A stretch of 64,000 nucleotides of DNA from Bacillus_BA fengqiuensis (GCA_030813035.1 JAUSTV010000002.1), one strand, 5' to 3'. Shown: positions 8,955 through 18,110, counted from the stretch's first letter. Notes: a model not told the origin generated them from the letters alone. A program made the numbers and translations.

Positions 8955-11675
8955 TTAATTGGCAGGCTCAGGATTGACTCCTACATTCCCCAGAGGGTTC
9001 GGTTGTTGATTTTGCCCTTGATCTGGAGTTGGAGGGACAGAAGGCTGCTGAGGTTGTTCCCCTGAAGCAGGAGGGGTTTCCGTTTCCTCATTTTCATCCT
9101 CAGGCTGATTGCCGTTACCATTTCCGTTATTACCATTTCCGTTATTACCATTTCCGTTATTGCCATTACCGTTACCATTGCCATTGCCATTATTACCGTT
9201 ACCATTACCTGGATTGTTCTCCTGGCCAGGCGGTAATCCATCATTGCCATTATTTTCGTCTGCTTCTTCCTCTAGTTCTTGATCATCCTCCGGTTCTTCT
9301 GACCCGCCAGGAATAGTTACAGATGTAGAAGAAGAACTGCTGGTGCCTTCGCTGACAGCCGTGACGGTAAATCTGTAGGTCGATCCAGGGTTAGGGTTTG
9401 GTATCGTTACGGATGTATCATTCGTTGTGGCAATCGTTTGTGAACCGCCACCATCAATAGATAAAGATACCTGGAACGACACATCATCAAGTTTATCGTC
9501 AGGGTAAGACCAATTCACATAAATGTGGTTGGTTGTCGGATCAAAGTTTGCGGATAAGCCGCTTGGTCTATTGATTTCTTTCTTTTTATAGCGTGTAGAT
9601 ACTTTTGTCGGTCTTGTTCCTTTTACAAAGTATTCGGTTGAAACAAGGCTATTTGGCGTATACTCGCTTGCCAAACGAAGCGGATGTGAACCTTTTTCGA
9701 TTTTGGCTGACACCACACTATCAGGACGTTCAAAGTCGCCAGAACTTTTCCCTTCAGAGACATGGCCGATGACTTTTCTGAAAATCTCCTTGGCTAACCC
9801 TTTTTCTCGATCGCTATAGATGTAGTTGTTTTCAGTCGTTTGTTCATATCCTGTCCAAACGGCTAACGTATATTTTGGTGTAAATCCTGCAAACCAAATG
9901 TCCGGAACACCGCCGCTAGGAATGTTATATTGGTTTTTCGCTTGTTTTGAGAAGTTCGTTGTTCCTGTTTTTCCGGCCACTTCTAATCCTGGAACGCTGG
10001 CAGAACGCCCTGTTCCTTCTTCAACAACGGATTCCATCATAGATGTAACCATGAAAGCCGTATAATCTTTCATCGCGACTTTCGGCTTTGGTTTTAAATC
10101 CATCTCTGTGCCGTCAGTAAACTTCACTTTTGTGACGGTATGAGGTTTAATATAAACTCCGTTATTACCGAATGCACTGTATGCCCCAGCGAGCTGCATT
10201 GGTGTGACACCATGTTCAAAACCACCAATGGAATAAGATTCCGGGATTTCTTTTTCAAGCGGAATACCTAAATTAACCGCAAAGTCACGGGCACGATCAG
10301 CACCTGCCTCCTGAAACGCTTTTAACGCAGGAATGTTACGAGAGTCTGCGAGTGCCTCACGAGCGGTCATCCAACCTTTATGACGGCGGTCATAGTTGTT
10401 GATTGCCGTTCCATTTGAGTACGTATATGGCTCGTCGTTGATGGGCTCAGCCGTAGACCATTTTAAATACTCGACTGCCGGACCGTAATCTAAAATTGGT
10501 TTGATGGCAGATCCAGGCTGTCTCGGAAAATCGGATGCAAAGCTTAGTCCGCGGGCTACACGATTGCGTCCTCCACCAACGGCCTGTACTTCACCGGTTT
10601 TCGTATCCGTCAGGACAAAGCCGGTTTGGAGATTATCATTTGGCCAGTTGATAATGTCATTGCTGTTCAGCAATTTTTCAACATATTCTTGGGCTTTTGG
10701 ATCTAATGTTGTATGGATTTCAAGACCTGCCGAGAACACGTCCATATCTGTCTTTTTCTTCACTTCGTCAATTACTTCGTCTACAAATGCGCTGTATTTT
10801 TCTCCATCTTCATCCACATTTGTGCGTAATGTAGATTGAACAGGCACTTCTTTCGCCTTTGCTGCTTCTTCTTCTGTAATAAATCCGTGTTGAGCCATTA
10901 AGCCCAGAACAATGTTCCGGCGCTTTGTCGCCGCTTCCGGATTGGCATAAGGGTTGTAAGTGCTCGGTGCTTTTGGCATTCCCGCTAACATGGCTGCTTC
11001 ATGCAATTCCAGGTTTTCGAGTTTTTTTCCATAAAAATATTCAGCGGCTTTCGCTACACCATGCGCTTTTTGTGCAAAGAAAATTTTATTGAGGTACATT
11101 TCTAAAATTTTCTGTTTTGAATATTTTTGTTCCAATTGAAACGCAAGCCACATCTCTTGCACTTTTCGTTTCACGGTCTTATCAGGCGATAAGAAAGAGT
11201 TTTTGACAACCTGCTGAGTGATCGTACTTGCACCCTCAGACCCGAATCCTTCCTTGAAATTGGCAATGACAGCGCCGCCGATACGGTATAAATCAATACC
11301 ATGATGTTTATAAAAGCGGACATCTTCCGTTGCGATAAACGCGTCTTTTACCACTTGAGGAATTTCTTCGTATGTAACAAGTGTCCTTCTTTCCACGCCC
11401 AGTTCAGCGATTTGATCACCGTTTTTATCGTATACTTTCGATGATACGGGATCTGCGAGCAGTGACTCATCGATTTTTGGTGCTCCGCTTATAAAAGCGA
11501 AGAATGTCGCACCCCCTGCAACCATTCCAATGATCCCTAAAAGCAGGAAAGCTACAATAATTTTGCGGAACAAGCCTCCTTTTCTCTTATTGTCCTTAGG
11601 CTGCTTTTCTTTACGTTTATTTTGAACTTGATTTTGTCTTCTTCGTTCTTCACGAGAAGTGTAATTCTCTGACAT
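8955..11675 (-). CDS. ponA: Class A penicillin-binding protein 1
   Basis: 906 residues. It polymerises and cross-links peptidoglycan outside the membrane. Order: basic cytosolic tail, one membrane segment (about residues 38-62), glycosyltransferase domain with EDVRFYKHHGID and GASTITQQ, then transpeptidase with the serine in PGSAIKP, the SRN triad and KTGTTNF, then a fibronectin type III-like domain (about 700-790) and a low-complexity tail. The tail has an acidic part, a run of N/G dipeptide-type repeats (about 815-850), and a Pro/Gln/Glu part. It lies 62 bases behind recU, as in B. subtilis, in one operon. The tail is longer and more N/G-rich than I expect for B. subtilis PonA. Confidence 0.95.
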   Translation of the reverse strand: MSENYTSREERRRQNQVQNKRKEKQPKDNKRKGGLFRKIIVAFLLLGIIGMVAGGATFFAFISGAPKIDESLLADPVSSKVYDKNGDQIAELGVERRTLVTYEEIPQVVKDAFIATEDVRFYKHHGIDLYRIGGAVIANFKEGFGSEGASTITQQVVKNSFLSPDKTVKRKVQEMWLAFQLEQKYSKQKILEMYLNKIFFAQKAHGVAKAAEYFYGKKLENLELHEAAMLAGMPKAPSTYNPYANPEAATKRRNIVLGLMAQHGFITEEEAAKAKEVPVQSTLRTNVDEDGEKYSAFVDEVIDEVKKKTDMDVFSAGLEIHTTLDPKAQEYVEKLLNSNDIINWPNDNLQTGFVLTDTKTGEVQAVGGGRNRVARGLSFASDFPRQPGSAIKPILDYGPAVEYLKWSTAEPINDEPYTYSNGTAINNYDRRHKGWMTAREALADSRNIPALKAFQEAGADRARDFAVNLGIPLEKEIPESYSIGGFEHGVTPMQLAGAYSAFGNNGVYIKPHTVTKVKFTDGTEMDLKPKPKVAMKDYTAFMVTSMMESVVEEGTGRSASVPGLEVAGKTGTTNFSKQAKNQYNIPSGGVPDIWFAGFTPKYTLAVWTGYEQTTENNYIYSDREKGLAKEIFRKVIGHVSEGKSSGDFERPDSVVSAKIEKGSHPLRLASEYTPNSLVSTEYFVKGTRPTKVSTRYKKKEINRPSGLSANFDPTTNHIYVNWSYPDDKLDDVSFQVSLSIDGGGSQTIATTNDTSVTIPNPNPGSTYRFTVTAVSEGTSSSSSTSVTIPGGSEEPEDDQELEEEADENNGNDGLPPGQENNPGNGNGNNGNGNGNGNGNNGNGNNGNGNNGNGNGNQPEDENEETETPPASGEQPQQPSVPPTPDQGQNQQPNPLGNVGVNPEPAN

Positions 11676-11737
11676 AAAACACTCCTACCTTTCAACAGAT
11701 GTAAGAGAATGATTCCGTAAACATATATATCATACTC

Positions 11738-12340
11738 TTAAAAGTACAATTTATCTATAATTTTAATGTAATCAATTCGAGGATGTAAGCCAATTTGTAT
11801 CAAATGTCCATTTTTTTCGACGTCATTTTTCGGGATGGATTTACGTCCTCCTTCTTTTATTTGGTCCCAATACGGAAATAAATTCTTTGCCTCAAATAAG
11901 TATAGTTCTTGTACAGAAGTGAACATTAATATGACGAAACAGACGCCATTTTGTTTCACTACTTGTTTCATATGATTGATTTGATGCTCATGGAAGTTTT
12001 GCAATGGAAAAGAAGTTTTGTTCTTTGTTTCTTTTGCTTCAAAATCTAAATAGAGACCTTTGTACACCCCATTGTAATCGGTAGTGGAAGCTTGTTTGAA
12101 ATAGGCTTCTTTAATGACAGCTGCGCTCCGTTTCGGATAATCGACATTCACAATTTGGACAGGCGTAGGCTTTTTATGGATAACCGCAATTCCATGTGTA
12201 AGATAAAACTCATTTGTTTCATTCAAATCCTCTTCAAGCGTCATGCCTCGATTACTATACGTGTTCTGCTGGCGTGACATCTCCTTGTTCGTTTGTGCTG
12301 GCTGATATTTTTTTCCGTTTGGATAACGAATCACCGGCAC
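11738..12340 (-). CDS. recU: Holliday junction resolvase RecU
   Basis: 200 residues, the normal length. RecU cleaves four-way junctions during recombination repair and chromosome segregation. The nuclease core motif is seen around YKGLYLDFEAKET, with the acidic and lysine residues expected at the metal site, followed by FPLQNFHEHQ. The N terminus MPVIRYPNGKKYQP is typical. recU is first in the recU-ponA operon on this strand and is divergent from yppC across a 293-base spacer that holds both promoters. Confidence 0.95.
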   Translation of the reverse strand: MPVIRYPNGKKYQPAQTNKEMSRQQNTYSNRGMTLEEDLNETNEFYLTHGIAVIHKKPTPVQIVNVDYPKRSAAVIKEAYFKQASTTDYNGVYKGLYLDFEAKETKNKTSFPLQNFHEHQINHMKQVVKQNGVCFVILMFTSVQELYLFEAKNLFPYWDQIKEGGRKSIPKNDVEKNGHLIQIGLHPRIDYIKIIDKLYF

Positions 12341-12633
12341 CCACCTCCCTTTGATGACAGCCCATCAAAAATATATATTATATAATAGCAAAAATCATCA
12401 GGAAATGGACCGATAAAATGAAGTCAGAAAAAACTGAACTTCGTATGAATATGAGTGTACGGACCTATAATAACATTATAATTTTCCATTTTCTGCAACA
12501 TATGACAGTTTGATGAAGCCAATCATCAATTAAGTATTTGCTTGCCGACAGTTTAAACGTAAACAAAGCAATTTTTTAGAAAAGGACCATAAAGCAAAAA
12601 CGTAAATACCTTTAAGGAAAGAAGGGAGCGAAG

Positions 12634-13626
12634 ATGGATTCCGCACAATTGCCTTTACAAGAAGAAGAACGGGTCATCCTCTGGCAAATTCAACAAAAAA
12701 CGGCAAAAGCGAATATGGATAACATTTCCCGTACAGAAGCTTATGCAAACTTTTATCGTCGACATCCGGAAATAAAATGGTCCTTTTTAGCAAGCATGGT
12801 TTCTCGAAATGCCGGATGGAATATGTGTGATTTGGAAGGGAAATGGATGCCGCTTACATTGGATGCTTATACACGGGCTATTTTATTTTTAACGTACGAG
12901 CGGGCGAACTGGTTGATTTTTGCTGATGCGTATCCCCAGCTGCTCCTTTATGAATATTCCATATTACATGGAAAACCTTATTTTCATTTGCTTCCATATT
13001 GGCGGACATCTTCATTTGTTCAAAAAGAATGGTTTCTTTTTTGGCACGAACGAAATGAGCAAAGACTCATCACATCTCTTATTATCAATGAACAAAATGT
13101 CATTCAAAAACCGGTGATGAATCACCCGTTTTATAAAAAGAAGGTATTTCATTCATTTACGTTTAAACTTCAAGATTGGCTGCATTTCAGCTCCGTGATT
13201 TTTCCTACATTGCAAGGGGAACTATTTGGTTGTTCTGTTCATGATTTTTGGAATAAAACGAAGCGGATTGAGCTTGGGAAGAAATTGAGCCTTCTCCTTT
13301 TTGAACCGTCGTTATACCCTCGTTTTCTGGAATTTTCCCATCAAGTTACACATACAGGCTCCCGTATCGATTATGAACAGTACATGACAAAGAGAAGCAT
13401 AAGGGATACGCCTTTTTTAAGGATGACCTATCCAGTTATTGCACATCATGAAGCTGATGGAAACGAGTGGAGAGCTTCTGATCGACAAATTAAAGGATGG
13501 TTTAAGCCCGCTTCATTTCCTGAAAAGGCCAACGTGACGGAGTGGTATAGAAAAAAGCAAATGCAGCTACGGCTTTTAATACAATTGGAGCAATATATCC
13601 GACATTTGGGCAAGAGAGGCAGATAG
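12634..13626 (+). CDS. yppC: YppC family protein (DUF2515)
   Basis: 330 residues. It matches the DUF2515/YppC family by position (divergent from recU) and by features such as ISRTEAYANFYRRHPEIKWSFLASMVSRNAGWNM split over residues 30-65. No catalytic motif is known. There is no signal peptide; several aromatic-rich stretches suggest a globular cytosolic protein. Start ATG follows AAGAAGGGAGCG. A clear hairpin terminator follows. Confidence 0.82.
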   Translation: MDSAQLPLQEEERVILWQIQQKTAKANMDNISRTEAYANFYRRHPEIKWSFLASMVSRNAGWNMCDLEGKWMPLTLDAYTRAILFLTYERANWLIFADAYPQLLLYEYSILHGKPYFHLLPYWRTSSFVQKEWFLFWHERNEQRLITSLIINEQNVIQKPVMNHPFYKKKVFHSFTFKLQDWLHFSSVIFPTLQGELFGCSVHDFWNKTKRIELGKKLSLLLFEPSLYPRFLEFSHQVTHTGSRIDYEQYMTKRSIRDTPFLRMTYPVIAHHEADGNEWRASDRQIKGWFKPASFPEKANVTEWYRKKQMQLRLLIQLEQYIRHLGKRGR

Positions 13627-13666
13627 CCTATTTAGGCAAGCTTGTTTAACAAAGCCTTATTTTAAA

Positions 13667-13703
13667 AAAGCTGCCCCTTTAACTGAATCGCTGGGGCAGC
13701 TTT
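13667..13703 (+). terminator. Terminator after yppC
   Basis: AAAGCTGCCCC (13667-13677) pairs with GGGGCAGCTTT (13693-13703), followed by CTTT. Confidence 0.75.
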
Positions 13704-13787
13704 CTTTGGCGAATAAGAAAATATGAGCAATATTTCCTTATTCGCATAGAGGAAATTTGACGATAACCAGGCCTTAAGGCAGGGTCA

Positions 13788-13904
13788 TTAAGTGGACGGA
13801 CGATTGGGTCCGTTTAATTTTTTATCGCCGTACCCCTTTGTATCTGTCACTTGCTGATTTTGCTTCGCTTGCATCTTTTGTTCTGGATTATTGGATTTTC
13901 GCAT
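13788..13904 (-). CDS. sspM: SspM-like small acid-soluble spore protein
   Basis: 38 residues, very polar, ending in DKKLNGPNRPST. This end is characteristic of B. subtilis SspM, a minor spore protein made in the forespore. The start ATG at 13904 follows GAGGAGGTG; an extended frame to 13973 lacks a ribosome site. It sits in the yppC-yppG block, but between yppC and the yppD-like gene rather than after yppG, so the local order has shifted relative to B. subtilis. Confidence 0.78.
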   Translation of the reverse strand: MRKSNNPEQKMQAKQNQQVTDTKGYGDKKLNGPNRPST

Positions 13905-14095
13905 TGTGCCACACCTCCTCATTACTATTGTTTGCTGACAAACGGTTTTCATTCTTATTAGAAAATGTCGCACAATTTTTTTGTGGCGTATTATAACTTT
14001 CTTTGACGAATAAAAACTAGTTTTGTCAAAGATGAAGGGAGGCTGTACAAGAAGGGAGAATGAGTATATTAAATAAAAATGTGGAGGGGATTTTC

Positions 14096-14356
14096 ATGAA
14101 AGAGCAATGGGTCGGAAAGATGGAAATGCTGGATTTATTGGATGCTGTTTTAGGTGACTTGGAAACAGTGGAACAAGAAATTTCCACCAAAATTGATGAA
14201 GTTGTCTCTTTACATGAACATGCTCAGAAAGAAAACCTTCGATCAATTGAATACGCTATAAGTGAAATCGAAAATGTGACGTTGGAGCTGCAGGGACAAT
14301 CCGAAAAGCGAGAGTGGAGAAATAATACAGGAGAAGTCATTCTGCGAACGGTTTAA
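14096..14356 (+). CDS. Small acidic helical protein, YppD-like by position
   Basis: 86 residues, acidic and predicted to be a long helix or coiled coil (LLDAVLGDLETVEQEISTK). It sits immediately before yppE, the place of yppD in B. subtilis, and I infer that relation from position only. ATG 14096 is preceded by GGAGGGGA; an upstream extension from 14060 is less likely. Function unknown, cytosolic. Confidence 0.55.
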   Translation: MKEQWVGKMEMLDLLDAVLGDLETVEQEISTKIDEVVSLHEHAQKENLRSIEYAISEIENVTLELQGQSEKREWRNNTGEVILRTV

Positions 14357-14395
14357 TTTTTTTCATGATACAATAGCATCGTAGAGGTGACTGAA

Positions 14396-14758
14396 ATGAA
14401 TCAATATAAAGAAGAGCTTCTCTCATTGACAAATAAAATGGTGGAATACAATGAGAGTGCGTTCAAACGATTAGAAGAGAATAAGGTGGAAGACCAATTA
14501 GATACTTATTTTTATAAGCAAGTAAAGCCATATGTTGAGGTTTTTGATGAACAAGTCCATCGCTGGAGTGTCATGTGCGAGAGGTGGATTGAAGATACAC
14601 AGCCGAAGTATATTCATAAACAGCAAATTGAAACAGCCGTAGATAATCTTCGACAAGTCGTTTTACAATCTTTTTATGTAAGCTCAAGAAACGTGAGAAT
14701 CAAAAAAATGATTCACGCCAACCAATATACCCTGGTATCCATTTTGGAGTCCTTTTAA
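14396..14758 (+). CDS. yppE: YppE family protein (DUF1798)
   Basis: 120 residues, predicted all-helical, with the pattern of the YppE/DUF1798 family (helical bundle; B. subtilis YppE has a known structure but no known role). ATG 14396 follows AGAGGTG; the frame opens 9 bases earlier at a GTG that is inside the ribosome site. Upstream spacing of 39 bases from the yppD-like gene suggests a common message, ended by the R4 repeat copy that follows. Confidence 0.75.
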   Translation: MNQYKEELLSLTNKMVEYNESAFKRLEENKVEDQLDTYFYKQVKPYVEVFDEQVHRWSVMCERWIEDTQPKYIHKQQIETAVDNLRQVVLQSFYVSSRNVRIKKMIHANQYTLVSILESF

Positions 14759-14775
14759 TAAAAATGAAGATGCCT

Positions 14776-14942
14776 TTAAGAAGGGGCTGACCTATAAGTC
14801 CAAAAAAGGAAGATAATATTGGTTTTAAACTGAAGTGAACCGTCAAGTAACTGTTGATTTTACTGAATTTCTCATGACGGTTCATTTTCAGGACGGTGAA
14901 TCAACAGCATGGAAACCATGCTGTTGATTCACCCTCTTTTTG
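14776..14942. repeat. R4 two-hairpin repeat, copy A
   Basis: Begins GGGGCTGACCTATAAGTC. Hairpin 1: TGAACCGTCA (14836-14845) with TGACGGTTCA (14875-14884); its 29-base loop contains TTGATTTTACTGAATTTCTCA. Hairpin 2: an 18-bp perfect stem, 14895-14912 with 14916-14933, followed by CTCTTTTT. In this copy hairpin 2 looks like a rho-independent terminator for yppE. Confidence 0.75.
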
Positions 14943-15110
14943 TTATTCTTCTACCACTTTAATCGATACTGGAGGGGTGTTTTCGCTTGCTACAGGCTCA
15001 ATGTCTAGTACAGCTTGTTGATGACGTTTTGCTTGAACTTGCTGGCCATGCTTTGGACTTTCTGGCTCATGTCCCTTTTGTTTATGATTAAAGTTTTTTC
15101 CGCGTCCCAT
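14943..15110 (-). CDS. Small basic-to-acidic protein beginning MGRGKNFNHKQKGHEPES
   Basis: 55 residues, too short for common gene calling but supported by a GAGGAGG site 8-10 bases before ATG 15110. Its N-terminal half is rich in H, K, Q and G; the C-terminal part is acidic and ends in VVEE. Low-complexity polar proteins that start MGRGKNFNHK are familiar to me from Bacillus genomes, mostly unnamed and suspected to be sporulation-linked. It converges on the R4 copy A hairpin. Confidence 0.65.
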   Translation of the reverse strand: MGRGKNFNHKQKGHEPESPKHGQQVQAKRHQQAVLDIEPVASENTPPVSIKVVEE

Positions 15111-15217
15111 GAAAATCGACCTCCTCTAAAAATGATGTGCCTACATTTTTAATATGAGATTTTTAGGCTGTTTTATCCCTCATTAACAGGTAGTAAGACT
15201 TCGCTTTTAGATTATGG

Positions 15218-15272
15218 AAAATAAAAAAAGAGGGCGAATGACAGAAAATCCTGTTGCACTCGTCCCTCTTAT
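15218..15272 (-). terminator. Terminator of the yppF gene
   Basis: On the minus strand AGAGGGACGAGTG pairs imperfectly with CATTCGCCCTCT and is followed by TTTTTTTAT, directly after the yppF stop. Confidence 0.7.
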
Positions 15273-15277
15273 AACGC

Positions 15278-15478
15278 TTATGCTTTTTCTTCTAAGATTG
15301 AAAAATAAGGCTTTTCAGCACCATTCAATTCCAATTCACGAATTAACTGCTTGTACTCCGTGATTGAAATTTCACCCCTTAAATATTTCTGCTGCGCAAA
15401 GTCTAGTAGTTCATTTCCATCTTCGGGCTCATACTGCTTAAAAGCAATAAATTTGTTTCGAAGTTCGTTTACACTCAT
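15278..15478 (-). CDS. yppF: YppF-like protein
   Basis: 66 residues. It resembles Bacillus YppF in length, place (before yppG) and in the central NELLDFAQQKYLRGEISI-type segment followed by EYKQLIRELELNGA, a short helical repeat often seen in SHOCT-like small proteins. GGGGGGATTTCC-type site precedes the ATG. Role unknown; B. subtilis YppF is also uncharacterised. Confidence 0.7.
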   Translation of the reverse strand: MSVNELRNKFIAFKQYEPEDGNELLDFAQQKYLRGEISITEYKQLIRELELNGAEKPYFSILEEKA

Positions 15479-15611
15479 GGAAATCCCCCCTAATCCCCCA
15501 ATTACTATAATTTTATCATGAATTTGAGAGGAAGCTTTTATTTGAAAAATTTAGACTTCCGACAAAATGTGACAAAAATGTGACATTTTCTTCTGGATTC
15601 AATATATTTAT

Positions 15612-15639
15612 CCCTGTTAGAGTTTTTTCTCTAACAGGG
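15612..15639. terminator. Isolated hairpin with T loop upstream of yppG
   Basis: CCCTGTTAGAG (15612-15622) pairs with CTCTAACAGGG (15629-15639) around TTTTTT. It lies in the spacer between divergent yppF and yppG, after no gene, so it could be a leader hairpin of yppG. Confidence 0.4.
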
Positions 15640-15796
15640 TCCTTACGTTTAAAAATGGTTTGGCCTTTATGTTTTATGGAAAATGGACCGTCATCTAAAC
15701 CATCGGCATTCTGCGTTTACATGCTGGTCCACATACACCTATTTTTTCTTTGCTCATACAATAAAGGAGAAATGTGAGAACAAGGAGGTTAAAAGG

Positions 15797-16195
15797 ATGC
15801 TTCCAACACCATATTACGGTACTCAGCCTCAGCGCATGGAGTATCCATATGCATACCCATTTTCCTCGTATCAGCCGTCATTTCCCATGAATCCTTATTG
15901 GCCGATGTATGGAGAGCATGGTACGCAAATGGGCAATATGAACATGATGAACCATCTGCCTAATATGCCTTATATGGGGGCGAGACCGCCAATGGCCAAT
16001 ATGTACCCGACTCCATATCCGGCACCTTCACAAAAGGCTCAGCCAAAACAAATGCAATCAATCATGTCACAATTCAAGACATCTGATGGAAATTTGGATA
16101 TTAATAAAATGATGAATACCGCAGGACAAATGATGAACGCGGTTAACCAATTAAGCGGGATGGTGAAGGGGGTCTCGGGAATCTTTAAGGTATAA
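15797..16195 (+). CDS. yppG: YppG-like spore-coat-type protein
   Basis: 132 residues, rich in Pro, Tyr, Met and Asn in the first two thirds (MLPTPYYGTQPQRMEYPYAY) and with a helical C-terminal module of about 45 residues (MSQFKTSDGNLDINKMM and NAVNQLSGMVKGV). This is the composition of Bacillus YppG, a protein of sporulating cells. ATG 15797 follows AAGGAGGTTAAAAGG; the open frame further upstream is rejected for lack of coding character. Sits divergent from yppF. Confidence 0.8.
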   Translation: MLPTPYYGTQPQRMEYPYAYPFSSYQPSFPMNPYWPMYGEHGTQMGNMNMMNHLPNMPYMGARPPMANMYPTPYPAPSQKAQPKQMQSIMSQFKTSDGNLDINKMMNTAGQMMNAVNQLSGMVKGVSGIFKV

Positions 16196-16439
16196 GGATT
16201 CCCGGGGGATGAACCCCTTCTTTTTTATTCATTGACCACATTCGTTTTCTTTCAAATTTTTAGCATGGGCACAACCTGAATTTTCTGACAAATAAAAAAA
16301 CTAAAAGCTTTTAGGCTTTTAGCATCGGTTGGTTTTGTAATTGTTAGTACGAATATCATAACACGAAGAAAATATTTAAACAATACGAAAAATCTGATAA
16401 TTATACATCGAAAAAAAAACTAATTAGCAATTAAGTTGC

Positions 16440-16760
16440 CTATTTAAGATCAGCCATAAGGGGGCGCAGAGATTTGTAATCATCTATGTTATTTGTTACC
16501 TGATTAAAGTAAACGCAGGTAATCGGAAAAAGGAGATAGCTAAACATGACACTTATATCGAAAATTTTAAATAAATTGACTGGATATTTAACGTATTCCT
16601 TTTTTACGGTCAAAACATCTAAAATCGAAGCTATATAACTTTTTAGCAGAAAGACAATAACCCAATCCTTCATGGGAGGCTTTCTTATTAAATTAAAAAA
16701 AGCGGCTATTCCAAAAACGAACAGGAGTTTTAGAACTGTTTTTTCAAAATTTTTCCCCAT
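16440..16760 (-). CDS. CBO0543-type membrane protein, probably 3'-truncated
   Basis: 106 residues with three hydrophobic stretches. The segment RKPPMKDWVIVFLLKSYIAS followed by YPVNLFKIFDI and YLLFPITCVYFNQVT is the pattern of the CBO0543 family of small integral membrane proteins of unknown role, common in Bacillus. These are usually longer (about 150-170 residues from memory); here the family match stops after FNQVTNN and the last 15 residues look unrelated, so the gene appears to be cut short. ATG 16760 has a G-rich site upstream; an earlier TTG at 16775 is less likely. Confidence 0.55.
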   Translation of the reverse strand: MGKNFEKTVLKLLFVFGIAAFFNLIRKPPMKDWVIVFLLKSYIASILDVLTVKKEYVKYPVNLFKIFDISVMFSYLLFPITCVYFNQVTNNIDDYKSLRPLMADLK

Positions 16761-16947
16761 AACCAATACCCCCAAACGATACTGCTATAAAGTCTGCCCT
16801 AAAAAACATTAAATATCATTTGAAGGCTGGAATTCTAAGAAGGTTATTTAGAAGCAAATGGATTTGTTGAGTTTCGCAATGAAACAATATAAGAGTAATG
16901 GTGTTTACTAAAAAACCACCCATGTGTAGGTGGCGGTAATTTCGAAC

Positions 16948-17121
16948 TTATAAATCCTTTAAATCAATTTTAGTGCTGTCGTACTCGTTTTGATCGATTA
17001 AACCTTTTTCCAACATTTCATCTAACTCGGCATATGCTTTTGAAAATTGGGCACGAGTAAAATTGTCTGATTCTTCCTGATTTTTCAGATGGGGATTATT
17101 ATCTCTTGCATCGTAAGTCAT
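16948..17121 (-). CDS. Small acidic protein, 57 residues
   Basis: MTYDARDNNPHLKNQEESDN at the start, then a predicted helix AQFSKAYAELDEMLEKGLI and the end DQNEYDSTKIDLKDL. GAGGAGG stands 10 bases before ATG 17121. The C-terminal half looks like the short helical-hairpin (SHOCT-like) segment that the YppF-like protein also has. No known function. Codon use and ribosome site make it a believable gene although short. Confidence 0.6.
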   Translation of the reverse strand: MTYDARDNNPHLKNQEESDNFTRAQFSKAYAELDEMLEKGLIDQNEYDSTKIDLKDL

Positions 17122-17241
17122 CTAAAATAACTCCTCCTCATACGGCATGATGATATTGAAATTGTAACCAAAGACCATCACTTTTAACCAAGAAGCGGAG
17201 AAATCAACCATTAAACGTCATAAGGGAGCAGAGTACCTAGC

Positions 17242-17376
17242 TTAATCGCGTTTATCTTTTTTTATTTTGCTTATGGTGGATAATAAGTAAGAAAGAAGTA
17301 TAATAATCGCTCCTAAGGATGAGAGATATAGCAAAATAGATACCGCAGATTCGTTGGAAAAAATAAGTTGATACAT
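17242..17376 (-). CDS. Small single-span membrane protein, 44 residues
   Basis: One hydrophobic stretch (VSILLYLSSLGAIIILLSYL) flanked by a polar N terminus and a lysine-rich C terminus (SKIKKDKRD), so the tail is likely cytosolic. GAGGTGGG precedes ATG 17376 by about 8 bases. It resembles no named family that I can recall; it could be a regulator or a sporulation peptide. Confidence 0.5.
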   Translation of the reverse strand: MYQLIFSNESAVSILLYLSSLGAIIILLSYLLSTISKIKKDKRD

Positions 17377-17578
17377 CCAATCCCACCTCGGCAACATAAA
17401 CATCACCTCGCTATCTAAAATTCAGGATAGTCCAGTATATGCAAAAGAGAAGTTGTCCGGAAGTGGACGAGCATTAGGAGATAAGTTAGGGAGCGGCTGA
17501 AATAAAAATACGTTAAAATCAAATTTTTAAATTTTTTCAAAGGTATAGTATAGTGGTAGCTAGAGGGAGGGACAAAAA

Positions 17579-18007
17579 ATGAAAGTAGTTAAAATAGTAT
17601 CTTTTTTGGTTATTTTAGCGGTCCTAGCAGGAGTAAGTGTTTACCATTTCGGGACAAAAGTCGCTTCCGATAAGATGATAGATTATGTTTCAAAGGAGCT
17701 TGAAAATAGCGGCGAATCGGAAAGAATCAAAGAAACAATTCAAGGTGATCCTCAGTTACAACAGTTTATAAAAGAGGGAGCCCAGGATGTTGATGAGAGC
17801 ACACTACCGTTTACAACTAAAGAAGAGGCTGCCAAAACGATTATTAAAAAAATGGGAATGACAGAATTACAATCCATTCAGTCGCAAGTAAAAGATGGAG
17901 TTACAGCAGAGGAGAAACAGGAGATATTGAATAAAGTGGAAAGTAAACTCACAGAAGAAGAGATATTAGCTTTAAAGGTTCTAGCCTATAAAGAGTTGAA
18001 TCAATAA
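17579..18007 (+). CDS. Secreted or membrane-anchored helical protein of unknown function
   Basis: 142 residues. One N-terminal hydrophobic segment (VVKIVSFLVILAVLAGVSVY) without a clear cleavage site, then a long helical, acidic body (KELENSGESERIKETIQG and LNKVESKLTEEEILALKVL). A ribosome site GGGAGGG lies before the ATG. I recognise no domain. The stop codon TAA forms the first bases of an R1 repeat fragment (ATAAAGGAAACTTCC), so the present C terminus may have been set by that insertion. Confidence 0.65.
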   Translation: MKVVKIVSFLVILAVLAGVSVYHFGTKVASDKMIDYVSKELENSGESERIKETIQGDPQLQQFIKEGAQDVDESTLPFTTKEEAAKTIIKKMGMTELQSIQSQVKDGVTAEEKQEILNKVESKLTEEEILALKVLAYKELNQ

Positions 18008-18060
18008 AGGAAACTTCCATCAGTGGGAGTCTTACTGCCCGTTAATGCGGGATAAAAATT
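18004..18060 (+). repeat. R1 repeat, short form
   Basis: It joins the left end of the family (ATAAAGGAAACTTCCATCAGTGGGA) directly to the right end (TCTTACTGCCCGTTAATGCGGGATAAAAA). Compared with the longer copies at 45.2 and 50.35 kb the middle hairpins are missing, so it looks like an internal deletion form. Confidence 0.7.
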
Positions 18061-18074
18061 AGCCTGGATGCAAA

Positions 18075-18101
18075 AAAAGAGAAGGGGTTACCTTCTCTTT
18101 T
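18075..18101 (-). terminator. Terminator of the cold shock gene
   Basis: AAAAGAGAAGG and CCTTCTCTTTT form an 11-bp stem; on the minus strand it is followed by a T run. Confidence 0.8.
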
Positions 18102-18110
18102 AAATGTTAA

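Noticed and set aside
9113..9215. Short direct repeats that look like a CRISPR or tandem repeat array
   Set aside because: They are the coding repeat for the Asn/Gly tail of PBP1; no spacers and no cas genes.
15683..15796. N-terminal extension of yppG
   Set aside because: Histidine/tyrosine-rich nonsense, includes the ribosome site; start at 15797 matches the family.
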